From the NCBI GenBank assembly GCA_946481225.1, contig CAMLNJ010000039.1, positions 1-11,796 on the forward strand: a DNA stretch of 11,796 nucleotides. The letters run 5' to 3'. Below are positions 5,811 through 11,796 of this stretch, piece after piece (the first letter of the stretch is position 1; the number at the start of each line of letters is the position of its first letter). The notes below the pieces were generated by a model. The model ran no database searches. It was not told the DNA's origin and saw only the letters and a program-made list of their open reading frames with translations. This stretch comes from an uncultured Verrucomicrobiota bacterium (GTDB taxonomy: Bacteria > Verrucomicrobiota > Verrucomicrobiae > Opitutales > Opitutaceae). The position numbers and the translations under genes were made by a program.

Positions 5811-7508
5811 ATGTTCATCAAATCCCAAGTCCTATCACTGACCGCCATCCTCTGCGCCATCGCCTCCTTGGGCCACGCAGCCGTCGTCGTTTCCGCCAGC
5901 GATACCGCGCCGACGGCGGACGCAAGCGACCAATACTACCTGCCCGGCATCGGGATCAACAACGCCAGCCTCGTCGGCGGCGGGGGTGATCAATTCACCT
6001 ACGTGGCCCATGATCGCACGAGCAAGGGCCAGACCTTCACCACGGGTTCCAACATCTTCGGCTACAAACTTGCGGCGATCACGGTTCAGCATGTGCAGTT
6101 CGCCTCCGGCAGCACCTTTTGGAACGTGGCCAACGGCGCTCAGTTCGAGTTCGCCTTCGGCTCGATCTCCGGGAGCACCAAGACGCAGATCTTCCACACC
6201 ACCTCCGCGACCACCAACTTCGCTCTCACCGGCGGCACCGCCGGCGGCACCGGGAAATACATCACCTTCAATCTGTCGGCCGAGTCCCTGCCGATGCTGA
6301 ATCCAAACACCACCTACTATTTCGAAATCACGACGACCGGCAGCCCGCTGTATTTCGAACTCAACGGCACCTCCGCCAACGGATACGCCGGAGGCCAATC
6401 CTTCTCGGGCGGCGTGACGGCCGCGATCGGCGCCGAATCGCCGAGCTTCAGCACCGGAGATTTCGCGTTCCATGCGAATCTCACGGCGAATGCCGGCCCG
6501 ATCGGTTTCGCCTCGGTCAACGCTCTCGGCAACAACGGCACCACCGGCGGCGCCGGCGGCGCGGTCGTGACGGTCACGACCCGCGCGCAGTTGATCCAAT
6601 ACGCCACCGACGATACGCCCCGCATCATCCAGATCCCGCAGGGCACCACGATCGACCTGACCGACGGCACCTTCAACGTCGGGACCATGACCGTCGGCCG
6701 CTACGGCGGCGTCTACTACTGCGGCCAGATCAACAACGTCATCACCGAAAACGGCGGTGTGGCCGTCGGCTCCAACAAGACGATCATCGGCCTCGGCACC
6801 GGCGCGAACCTGGTCGGGCAAAGCCTGCTCATCGTGAACAAAGCCAACGTCATCGTCCGCAACCTCACCATCTCCGACGTCAACACCGGCATCGTCGAGG
6901 CGGGCGACGGCATCACCGTCAATAATTCCCACCACGTCTGGATCGACCACTGCACCTTCCGCCGCATCAGCGACGGCTACATCGATATCGTCGGCGCCAG
7001 CCCGCGCTACATCACCGTCTCGTGGTGTCATTTCGACGGCTACGACCTCGAGGTGTGCAGCCCACACAAGCACCACTACGTAAACGGCTTCGGATCGACA
7101 TCGGCCCTGATGGTGACCCTGCACCACAACTACTTCGACCGCAGCAGCGGGCGTAACCCGCACGTCAGCGGCGCGGGCAGCATGCTGCATGTGTTCAACA
7201 ACTATTACCGCGACATCAGCTTCTATTGCGTTGCGTCCGAAGACGCGGCGCAGACGCGCTTGGAACGCTGTTACTTCGAGAACAGCCAGCACCCGCACTA
7301 CTATAACTACAACCTCGCCACGCCCCAATACGCGGGCGCGCTCCAGACCGTGATCTCGGAAAACGTCTACACCGGCGTGTCGGCCACCACCCGCCGCGAG
7401 GTCGGTGGCACGGTCTTCAACCCCGCGAGCTACTACAGCTCCTCCCCGCAACCCGCCTCCGAGGTGAAGGCCGCGGTTCTCGCCGGCGCCGGTGCGGGCA
7501 AGATGTAG
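5811..7508 (+). CDS. Secreted PL1 pectate lyase with duplicated N-terminal domain
   Basis: 565 residues. Signal peptide 1-24 (MFIKSQVLSLTAILCAIAS, then LGHAA). Residues about 25-227 form a beta-rich domain nearly matching the whole mature part of the next gene's product (roughly 70% identity by eye). From about 230 to the end is a canonical PL1 pectate lyase: GDGITVNNSHHVWIDHCTF (WIDH 377-380), DGYIDI (calcium-type Asp near 388 and 392), YITVSWCHFDGYD, HKHHYVNG (Lys near 420, where PL1 enzymes have a conserved Lys) and GRNPHVSG (likely catalytic Arg near 448). The second Arg of the usual RxPxxR signature is Ser, as in the upstream lyase. It should depolymerise pectate outside the cytoplasm. 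The frame stays open upstream to 5568, inside a repeat. I chose ATG 5811 because it starts the signal peptide and aligns codon for codon with the paralogue's start. No PEP-CTERM tail. Confidence 0.92.
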   Translation: MFIKSQVLSLTAILCAIASLGHAAVVVSASDTAPTADASDQYYLPGIGINNASLVGGGGDQFTYVAHDRTSKGQTFTTGSNIFGYKLAAITVQHVQFASGSTFWNVANGAQFEFAFGSISGSTKTQIFHTTSATTNFALTGGTAGGTGKYITFNLSAESLPMLNPNTTYYFEITTTGSPLYFELNGTSANGYAGGQSFSGGVTAAIGAESPSFSTGDFAFHANLTANAGPIGFASVNALGNNGTTGGAGGAVVTVTTRAQLIQYATDDTPRIIQIPQGTTIDLTDGTFNVGTMTVGRYGGVYYCGQINNVITENGGVAVGSNKTIIGLGTGANLVGQSLLIVNKANVIVRNLTISDVNTGIVEAGDGITVNNSHHVWIDHCTFRRISDGYIDIVGASPRYITVSWCHFDGYDLEVCSPHKHHYVNGFGSTSALMVTLHHNYFDRSSGRNPHVSGAGSMLHVFNNYYRDISFYCVASEDAAQTRLERCYFENSQHPHYYNYNLATPQYAGALQTVISENVYTGVSATTRREVGGTVFNPASYYSSSPQPASEVKAAVLAGAGAGKM

Positions 7509-7534
7509 CGTATCGTTCGTCCCCGTGAAGCCGC

Positions 7535-7591
7535 GCCGGCTCCGCCCCGCTCAACGCTCGCTCCGCGGGTCGGAGCGGGGCCGGGGCCGGC
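7535..7591 (+). terminator. GC-rich hairpin after the second lyase, possible terminator
   Basis: The arm at 7535-7552 (GCCGGCTCCGCCCCGCTC) pairs with 7573-7591 (GAGCGGGGCCGGGGCCGGC), with one bulge and one mismatch. An alternative inner hairpin CGCTCCG (7559-7565), CGGGT, CGGAGCG (7571-7577) competes for the same bases. There is no T tract, so it is not a classical Rho-independent terminator. It could still stabilise the 3' end or support factor-dependent stopping. Confidence 0.4.
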
Positions 7592-7735
7592 GTTTGCGAG
7601 ACGTCGGGACGGGCGGGGAGGGCAGGGGAGGGGCGCATCGTCCGGACGTCAAAAGGCGGTGACGCGAATCATCGCCGACCATTCGCTGACAGCGCGTGAT
7701 TCCGGCCCGGCCACGACCTGCGGGCTGGCTTTGGG

Positions 7736-7791
7736 CAACGATGTGAATGACGGGCCTGTCGGTTTAGATCAGGTAAATTTCCCACTATCCT
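7736..7791 (+). promoter_or_regulatory. Candidate promoter and CAACGATGTGAAT motif for the PEP-CTERM gene
   Basis: CAACGATGTGAAT (7736-7748) is the shared motif, 114 bases before the chosen start. Downstream, TTTAGA (7763-7768), a 17-base gap and TATCCT (7786-7791) form a plausible sigma70-type promoter, each box matching consensus at four of six positions. The spacer contains an AT-rich stretch (AGGTAAATTT), unusual for this GC-rich window. The rest of the 341-base gap, from 7592 to 7735, holds nothing I recognise. Confidence 0.4.
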
Positions 7792-7849
7792 ACGGGGTGA
7801 AGCGCCTGCGCGAACTCCACTCCGCATCCCTCAATCCACCTCCATGCTT

Positions 7850-8629
7850 ATGAACCTCAAATCCAAGACCGCATCCCTGACCGCCTTCCTCTGCGCCATC
7901 GCAGCCTCCAGCCAAGCCGCCGTCGTCGTCTCCGCCAGCGACACCGCACCGACGCAAGACGCCAGCGACCAATTCTACCTGCCCGGCGTCGGCATCGACA
8001 ATGGCAACCTCGTCGGCGGCGGCGGCGACCAGTTCACCTACGTGGCCAATAACCGCCCCAGCAAAGGCCAGACCTTCACCACGGGCGCCAACATCGACGG
8101 CTACACCTTGTCCGCCATCACGGTTCAGCAAGTGAAGTTCACCACCGGCACCACCTTCTGGAACTTCGACAACGCCGATCAGTTCAAATTCGCCTTTGGC
8201 TCCATTTCCGGAACCACCAAGACGCAGCTCTTCTCCACCACCTCCGCGACCACCAACTTCGCGCTCGGTGCGAGCACCCCCGCCAGTGTAGGCCACGGTA
8301 AATACATCTCGTTCGATCTTTCCAACGAGTCCTTGGCCACCTTGTCGCCCAATACCACCTACTACTTCGAGATCACGAGCGGCACGGGCACGCCGTTCTT
8401 CGAGCTCAACGGCACCTCCACCAACGGCTACTCCATTGGCCAGTCATTCACCGGCAGTGTGAACAACACCATCACCCCCTCCGAAGCCGCGACCTTCACC
8501 ACCGGCGATTTCGCCTTCCACGCCGATCTCGCGGCGATCTCCGCCGTTCCCGAGCCCTCCTCCTACGCCGCGCTCGCGGGCGGCCTGATCCTCGTCGCCA
8601 CCGTTTGCCGCCGGAAGCGCCGCTCCTGA
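7850..8629 (+). CDS. PEP-CTERM sorting-domain protein, paralogue of the lyase N-terminal domain
   Basis: A 259-residue exported protein. Signal peptide about 1-24 (MNLKSKTASLTAFLCAIAA, then SSQAA). The mature part, about 25-230, is a Ser/Thr/Gly-rich beta domain (VSASDTAPTQDASDQFYLPG, GQTFTTG, TTYYFEI, FELNGTS, TGDFAFHA) closely matching the N-terminal domain of the preceding pectate lyase. It ends in a textbook PEP-CTERM signal: VPEPS at 233-237, a short hydrophobic segment, then RRKRRS. PEP-CTERM proteins are cleaved by an exosortase at the membrane and usually retained at the cell surface or in exopolysaccharide. No exosortase gene is in the window. No catalytic motif is visible, so it may bind glycan or be structural (inference). 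The ATG at 7844 is two codons upstream; 7850 is preferred because it aligns exactly with the paralogue's start. A strong terminator follows. Confidence 0.9.
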   Translation: MNLKSKTASLTAFLCAIAASSQAAVVVSASDTAPTQDASDQFYLPGVGIDNGNLVGGGGDQFTYVANNRPSKGQTFTTGANIDGYTLSAITVQQVKFTTGTTFWNFDNADQFKFAFGSISGTTKTQLFSTTSATTNFALGASTPASVGHGKYISFDLSNESLATLSPNTTYYFEITSGTGTPFFELNGTSTNGYSIGQSFTGSVNNTITPSEAATFTTGDFAFHADLAAISAVPEPSSYAALAGGLILVATVCRRKRRS

Positions 8630-8657
8630 TAGCGTTCGCGCCTCCGCGCGGTTTCAC

Positions 8658-8691
8658 CGCCCGCCTCTCCCGAGGCGGGCGTTTCATTTTT
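8658..8691 (+). terminator. Rho-independent terminator of the PEP-CTERM gene
   Basis: A perfect 10-bp stem CGCCCGCCTC (8658-8667), loop TCCC, GAGGCGGGCG (8672-8681), followed by TTTCATTTTT (8682-8691). It sits 28 bases after the stop codon. This is the clearest classical terminator in the window and argues that the downstream gene has its own promoter. Confidence 0.9.
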
Positions 8692-8757
8692 CACACGCCG
8701 CCGTCTCGGCATCTCCATCGAACACCACCTGGCCGCGCGGCCCGTTTTCACGCCGGT

Positions 8758-8784
8758 CAACGATACGAATCGGAGGGCTATCCT
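8758..8784 (+). promoter_or_regulatory. CAACGATACGAAT motif and TATCCT box upstream of the unknown secreted protein
   Basis: CAACGATACGAAT (8758-8770) is the third 13-base copy of the shared motif. A TATCCT hexamer follows at 8779-8784, the same as the candidate -10 box of the preceding gene. There is no good -35 box 17 bases upstream of it (GTCAAC matches TTGACA at two of six). The motif begins 67 bases before the chosen start, nearer than at the other genes. Confidence 0.35.
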
Positions 8785-8824
8785 CTCCCGCCCCTTATTG
8801 CCGCATGACATGCAAACTCCGTCC

Positions 8825-9673
8825 ATGAACCCATCCCCCGCCATCCGTCGCCTCGCCACCCACCTGCTTTGTTCGAGTCTGTTCGTGGCCGCCGCCGCGA
8901 GCGCCCATGCCCAGAACGTATTCGTCTGCCTGGGCGGCAAACCCAACCTCACCTCCATCGTGTCGATCCCCCCGCCCGGACATGGCTGGAACTACGCCGC
9001 GGCCGCCCCCGTCATGGGCTCGCAATGGAACCGGATCCGCCGAACCGCGGGAGTGAACGTCACCGACCCCGCGCTGGGCGACGCCAAAAACGCCGGTCGA
9101 ATCGGTATCCATGATATAGATACAGGCAACGAGATCCCGCTGATCGACCCGCAGGGCTACGCGACCGGCGTGAAACTGCGCATCCGCATGGAAATCGCTA
9201 CCCTCGCCGCCGACAAAGTCCGCCTCGAGCCCGCCGCCTACAACCGGCGCGGCGACGCGACGCCCGCCGGCCTCATGGACGCGGTCTGGCGCGTTTATCT
9301 CCCCGAGAACCGGCTCCGCTTCTCGCTCTCCGGTCTGGTGCCAGGCCGCCGCTACGCCCTCTATTGCTACGGTGCCTGCGCCGACCCGACCCGCAACCCC
9401 AGCGGCGAAGGCGAGGGCGCCCGTTTCGATCTGGACCCGATCAACGTCCCCGCCGGCACCTCCGGCACGGCCCAGACTGCGGGTGGCTTCTACGGAAGCA
9501 TCTACACCTTCTCCCCCGAGACGAACCAGATCGCGCTAAGCCCCATGGGCACCACCTGGACCCGTTTGAACGGGGTCGCCGACAGCACGGGATCGCTCTC
9601 GTTCACCACCGGACAAAATTCCCACAAGAGACAATTCGTTAATGGATTCCAGCTCGTGGAGGCCACGGAATAA
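8825..9673 (+). CDS. Secreted protein of unknown function, beta-sandwich type
   Basis: A 282-residue exported protein I cannot assign to a characterised family. Signal peptide about 1-29 (MNPSPAIRRLATHLLCSS, ending ASAHA before QN). The mature region has a pattern I have seen in exoproteins of Opitutaceae and relatives: an early segment with Trp/Asn (HGWNYAAA, SQWNRI), LIDPQGYATGVKLRIRM, then a Trp-containing segment (DAVWRVYLP). After these come FSLSGLVPGRRYALYCYGAC (about 166-185) and a closing VNGFQLVEA (about 272-280). This suggests one carbohydrate-binding-like beta-sandwich, without visible catalytic motifs or a PEP-CTERM tail. In-frame TTG 8798 and ATG 8810 are alternative starts; 8825 gives the most compact signal peptide. 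The upstream terminator and shared motif suggest separate transcription but common control with the lyases. A pectin-related role is inferred from context only. Confidence 0.82.
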   Translation: MNPSPAIRRLATHLLCSSLFVAAAASAHAQNVFVCLGGKPNLTSIVSIPPPGHGWNYAAAAPVMGSQWNRIRRTAGVNVTDPALGDAKNAGRIGIHDIDTGNEIPLIDPQGYATGVKLRIRMEIATLAADKVRLEPAAYNRRGDATPAGLMDAVWRVYLPENRLRFSLSGLVPGRRYALYCYGACADPTRNPSGEGEGARFDLDPINVPAGTSGTAQTAGGFYGSIYTFSPETNQIALSPMGTTWTRLNGVADSTGSLSFTTGQNSHKRQFVNGFQLVEATE

Positions 9674-9699
9674 ACGCCCCTCGTCGCGACTCCGACCCC

Positions 9700-9731
9700 G
9701 GAGGCGCCGCTCGTCCCCTCGCGGCGTCTCC
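9700..9731 (+). terminator. Hairpin after the unknown secreted protein, weak terminator candidate
   Basis: GGAGGCGCCGC (9700-9710), a 10-base loop, and GCGGCGTCTCC (9721-9731) pair over 11 positions with one G-T pair. The downstream bases are pyrimidine-rich but not a T tract. It could end the upstream transcript or attenuate read-through into the next gene. The 127-base gap it lies in shows no CAACGAT motif and no obvious promoter. Confidence 0.4.
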
Positions 9732-9800
9732 TTCCCCGAATTCTCCCCGCCGCATTCCCTTGCTCGCCCCCGCCTAGTCCGTCCCTCGTCCCCACCCTAC

Positions 9801-11796
9801 ATGAAATCCCCGCTCTCTTTATTGCTCGCCCTGTGCGTCGCCGCGCTCCCCGGCGTCTGGGCTCAAACGACCGTCTTTGATGACAGCTTCGGCAACGGAA
9901 GCACCATCAACTCCAACCCGACCGCGCCCGCCCAGCCGAGCCTCTCCCAAGCCGCCTACCAGCAGCTCGCGGCCAAGCCCTTCAACCCCAACCCGCCGAC
10001 CATCGGCGCCGCCGGCCTGCGCTTCGGCAGCAACGCCACCAGCTCCGGGTTCAGCTGCGTCGAGGCGCTCTTCTCTCGGTATCCCGTCACGCTGGCCAAC
10101 GTGGACGACTACATCGAGATGAGCGTCGTTTTCACCAACGACGGCGGCTTGCTGAACGCCTCCGGCGCCACGCTCTTCTTCGGCCTTCATGACACCGGTC
10201 AGGTCCAGCCCCTCCCTGGCGGCACGGCCAGCATCGGCACCGCCACCGCCGGCTATGCGCAAAACTGGCAGGGCTATGTCAGCCGTATCCTCTACGCCGG
10301 CGGCACCCACGCGATCGCCAGCCGCGCCGCGCAATCGGCGTCCACCGCGAGCAATCAGGACGTGCTCTACAACTACAGCGGAGTGGCCGCCGGCACCTTC
10401 GGCTCGACCGCGACCCCCTCGGTCGCCGCTTTCACCACCGGCCAGCAATACACCGAGGTCTTCCGCATCACGAAAACCGGCGCCTCCGCGCTGACGGTCG
10501 TCTCCACGCTTTATCAAGGCGTCGGCACCGGCGGCCCCCAGCTCTTCACCCAAACCGCCACGTCTTCGAGCATCCTCACGTCCACCTTCGACGGCCTCGG
10601 CATCGGCTTCCGCCCTGTCGCCAGCGTCATCACGATCATGAAGGTGAACTCGCTCAAGATCGTCACCAACGCCGCCACCACGATCGTCCCGGTCTTCACC
10701 ACCCAGCCCGCGCCCTTGAGCCAGACGCTCATCGCCGGCGCCCCCGTCAGCTACAGCGCGGTCGCCAACGGCGGCGGCGCCACGGCCCTGTCCTACCAGT
10801 GGCAAAAGAGCACCGACGACGGAGCCACCTTCACCGACCTCCCCGGCGAGACGAGCGCGACGCTTTCCATCGCCTCCAGCAGCCAGTCCCATTCGGGCAA
10901 ATACCGCGTGCTCGCCACCAACGTCGCCGGGCAGACCGCCAGCACCGCCGTCACGCTCAACGTGACCACCGGCACCTTCGCCCCGACGATCACCGCCCAG
11001 CCGGCGCCCGCCTCCGCCACCGTCAACACCGGGGCGACCATCAGCTTCACCGCCCAGGTCTCCGGCAGCCCGCAGCCCGCCGTCCAGTGGCAGAAGAGCA
11101 CCGACGGCGGCGCGACCTTCGTCGACGTCGGCACCGCCAGCACCGATTCGCCCAACACCTACACCATCGCCGCCGCGCAGCTCTCCGACACCGCCCTTTA
11201 CCGCGTCGTGGCGACCAATTCCCAAGGCTCGGCGACCAGCGACGCCGCCTCGCTCACCGTCCAAAAAGGCGTCTCGATCAGCGTCCAGCCGGGCGGCGCC
11301 GTGATCGCCCCCGGCGCCCCGCAGACCCTCTCCGTCACCGTCAACGCCGACGCCACCCCCGCCCCGACCTACGTCTGGCAAAAGACCCTCGACGGTCTCG
11401 CCTTCACCACCGTCCAGGACGGCCCCTCGGCCACCTTCGCCCTCACCGGCACGACCGCCGACTCCGGCTTCTACCGCGTCACCATTTCCAACGCCGTCAA
11501 CAGCGTCACCAGCTCGCTCGTCTACGCCGGCGTCGCCTCCACCGCCCTCGGCGCGCCCGCCTTCGGCCCCTCGAACAACGCCGCGTCGGTCAACCGCGAC
11601 ACGCCGTTCGTCCTGACCTTCTCCGCCCCGCCCGTCGTCGGTAGCACCGGCGCGGTCCGCGTCTATGACGCGTCGAACGACTCGCTCGTCGCCACGATCA
11701 ATCTCGCCCAGATGCAGACCAGCAGCCTTAGCGCTAACTCAGTCAGCTACGGCGTCTATCACTTCACCCCGCGCACCATCCGCAACGAGGCCTACT
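9801..11796 (+). CDS. Large secreted multi-Ig-like protein, probable front part of a pectinesterase-like enzyme (3' truncated)
   Basis: The frame is open from ATG 9801 to the window end, giving 665 codons. Signal peptide about 1-21 (MKSPLSLLLALCVAALPG, then VWA). Residues about 22-295 form a beta-rich domain (VFDDSFGNGSTINSNP, GLRFGSNATSSGF, YIEMSVVFTND, GATLFFGLHDTG) of a type found at the front of Opitutaceae exoenzymes. Three Ig-like domains follow, with core Trp residues at 334, 430 and 526, exactly 96 residues apart (WQKSTDDGATF, WQKSTDGGATF, WQKTLDGLAF). From about 584 a new domain starts (NRDTPFVLTFSAPPVVGSTG, VRVYDASNDSLV, YGVYHFTP). It resembles one I recall just before CE8 pectinesterase catalytic domains. 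No catalytic residues are in view, so the enzyme call is inference; a non-enzymatic adhesin is possible. No Shine-Dalgarno; the leader is C-rich. Confidence 0.85.
   Translation, partial: MKSPLSLLLALCVAALPGVWAQTTVFDDSFGNGSTINSNPTAPAQPSLSQAAYQQLAAKPFNPNPPTIGAAGLRFGSNATSSGFSCVEALFSRYPVTLANVDDYIEMSVVFTNDGGLLNASGATLFFGLHDTGQVQPLPGGTASIGTATAGYAQNWQGYVSRILYAGGTHAIASRAAQSASTASNQDVLYNYSGVAAGTFGSTATPSVAAFTTGQQYTEVFRITKTGASALTVVSTLYQGVGTGGPQLFTQTATSSSILTSTFDGLGIGFRPVASVITIMKVNSLKIVTNAATTIVPVFTTQPAPLSQTLIAGAPVSYSAVANGGGATALSYQWQKSTDDGATFTDLPGETSATLSIASSSQSHSGKYRVLATNVAGQTASTAVTLNVTTGTFAPTITAQPAPASATVNTGATISFTAQVSGSPQPAVQWQKSTDGGATFVDVGTASTDSPNTYTIAAAQLSDTALYRVVATNSQGSATSDAASLTVQKGVSISVQPGGAVIAPGAPQTLSVTVNADATPAPTYVWQKTLDGLAFTTVQDGPSATFALTGTTADSGFYRVTISNAVNSVTSSLVYAGVASTALGAPAFGPSNNAASVNRDTPFVLTFSAPPVVGSTGAVRVYDASNDSLVATINLAQMQTSSLSANSVSYGVYHFTPRTIRNEAY

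Noticed and set aside
5835..7451. 538-codon open frame on the minus strand across the second lyase
   Set aside because: Same reason: compositionally biased, no domain, fully antisense to a canonical PL1 gene.
9819..11381. 520-codon open frame on the minus strand across the multi-Ig gene
   Set aside because: Gly/Ala/Asp-rich low-complexity translation. The + strand frame gives a signal peptide and periodic Ig-like domains, so it is the real one.

Overview
The window is GC-rich DNA from what looks like a plant-polysaccharide-degrading member of the Verrucomicrobiota, most likely Opitutaceae. This rests on protein architecture only: large secreted pectin-type enzymes with Ig-like tails, a PEP-CTERM protein, LacI-family regulators next to glycan genes, GTAG-headed REP-like hairpins, and starts without Shine-Dalgarno sequences. 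No rRNA or marker gene is present to confirm it.

Layout. 1-421 is the 3' end of a YicI-like GH31 alpha-xylosidase, followed 18 bases later by a LacI-family regulator (440-1513, +). A 385-base convergent gap (1514-1898) holds two different REP-like inverted hairpin pairs. A second LacI-family regulator (1899-2969, -) is transcribed away from a run of five + strand genes for secreted proteins: a PL1-type pectate lyase with two Ig-like domains and a Verrucomicrobia-type C-terminal domain (3204-5537); a second PL1 pectate lyase with an extra N-terminal beta-rich domain (5811-7508); a PEP-CTERM protein that is essentially that same N-terminal domain with a sorting tail (7850-8629); a secreted protein of unknown function (8825-9673); and the first 665 codons of a large multi-Ig-like secreted protein running off the end (9801-11796), probably the front half of a pectinesterase-like enzyme.

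How they may work together. The two lyases would cut de-esterified homogalacturonan outside the cytoplasm, and the last protein may be the partner esterase. The PEP-CTERM protein is expected to be processed by an exosortase and kept at the cell surface. The minus-strand LacI regulator, divergent from the first lyase, is the natural candidate regulator. The alpha-xylosidase with its own LacI gene looks like the end of a neighbouring xyloglucan-related unit.

Most interesting signals: a recently duplicated secreted domain that has acquired either a catalytic lyase or a PEP-CTERM tail; a short motif (CAACGAT, extended to CAACGATRYGAAT at three sites) upstream of four of the secreted-protein genes; and two kinds of REP pair, one of which recurs at 5543-5609 with its right hairpin cleanly missing. 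I see no CRISPR array, tRNA, rRNA, insertion sequence or defence system.
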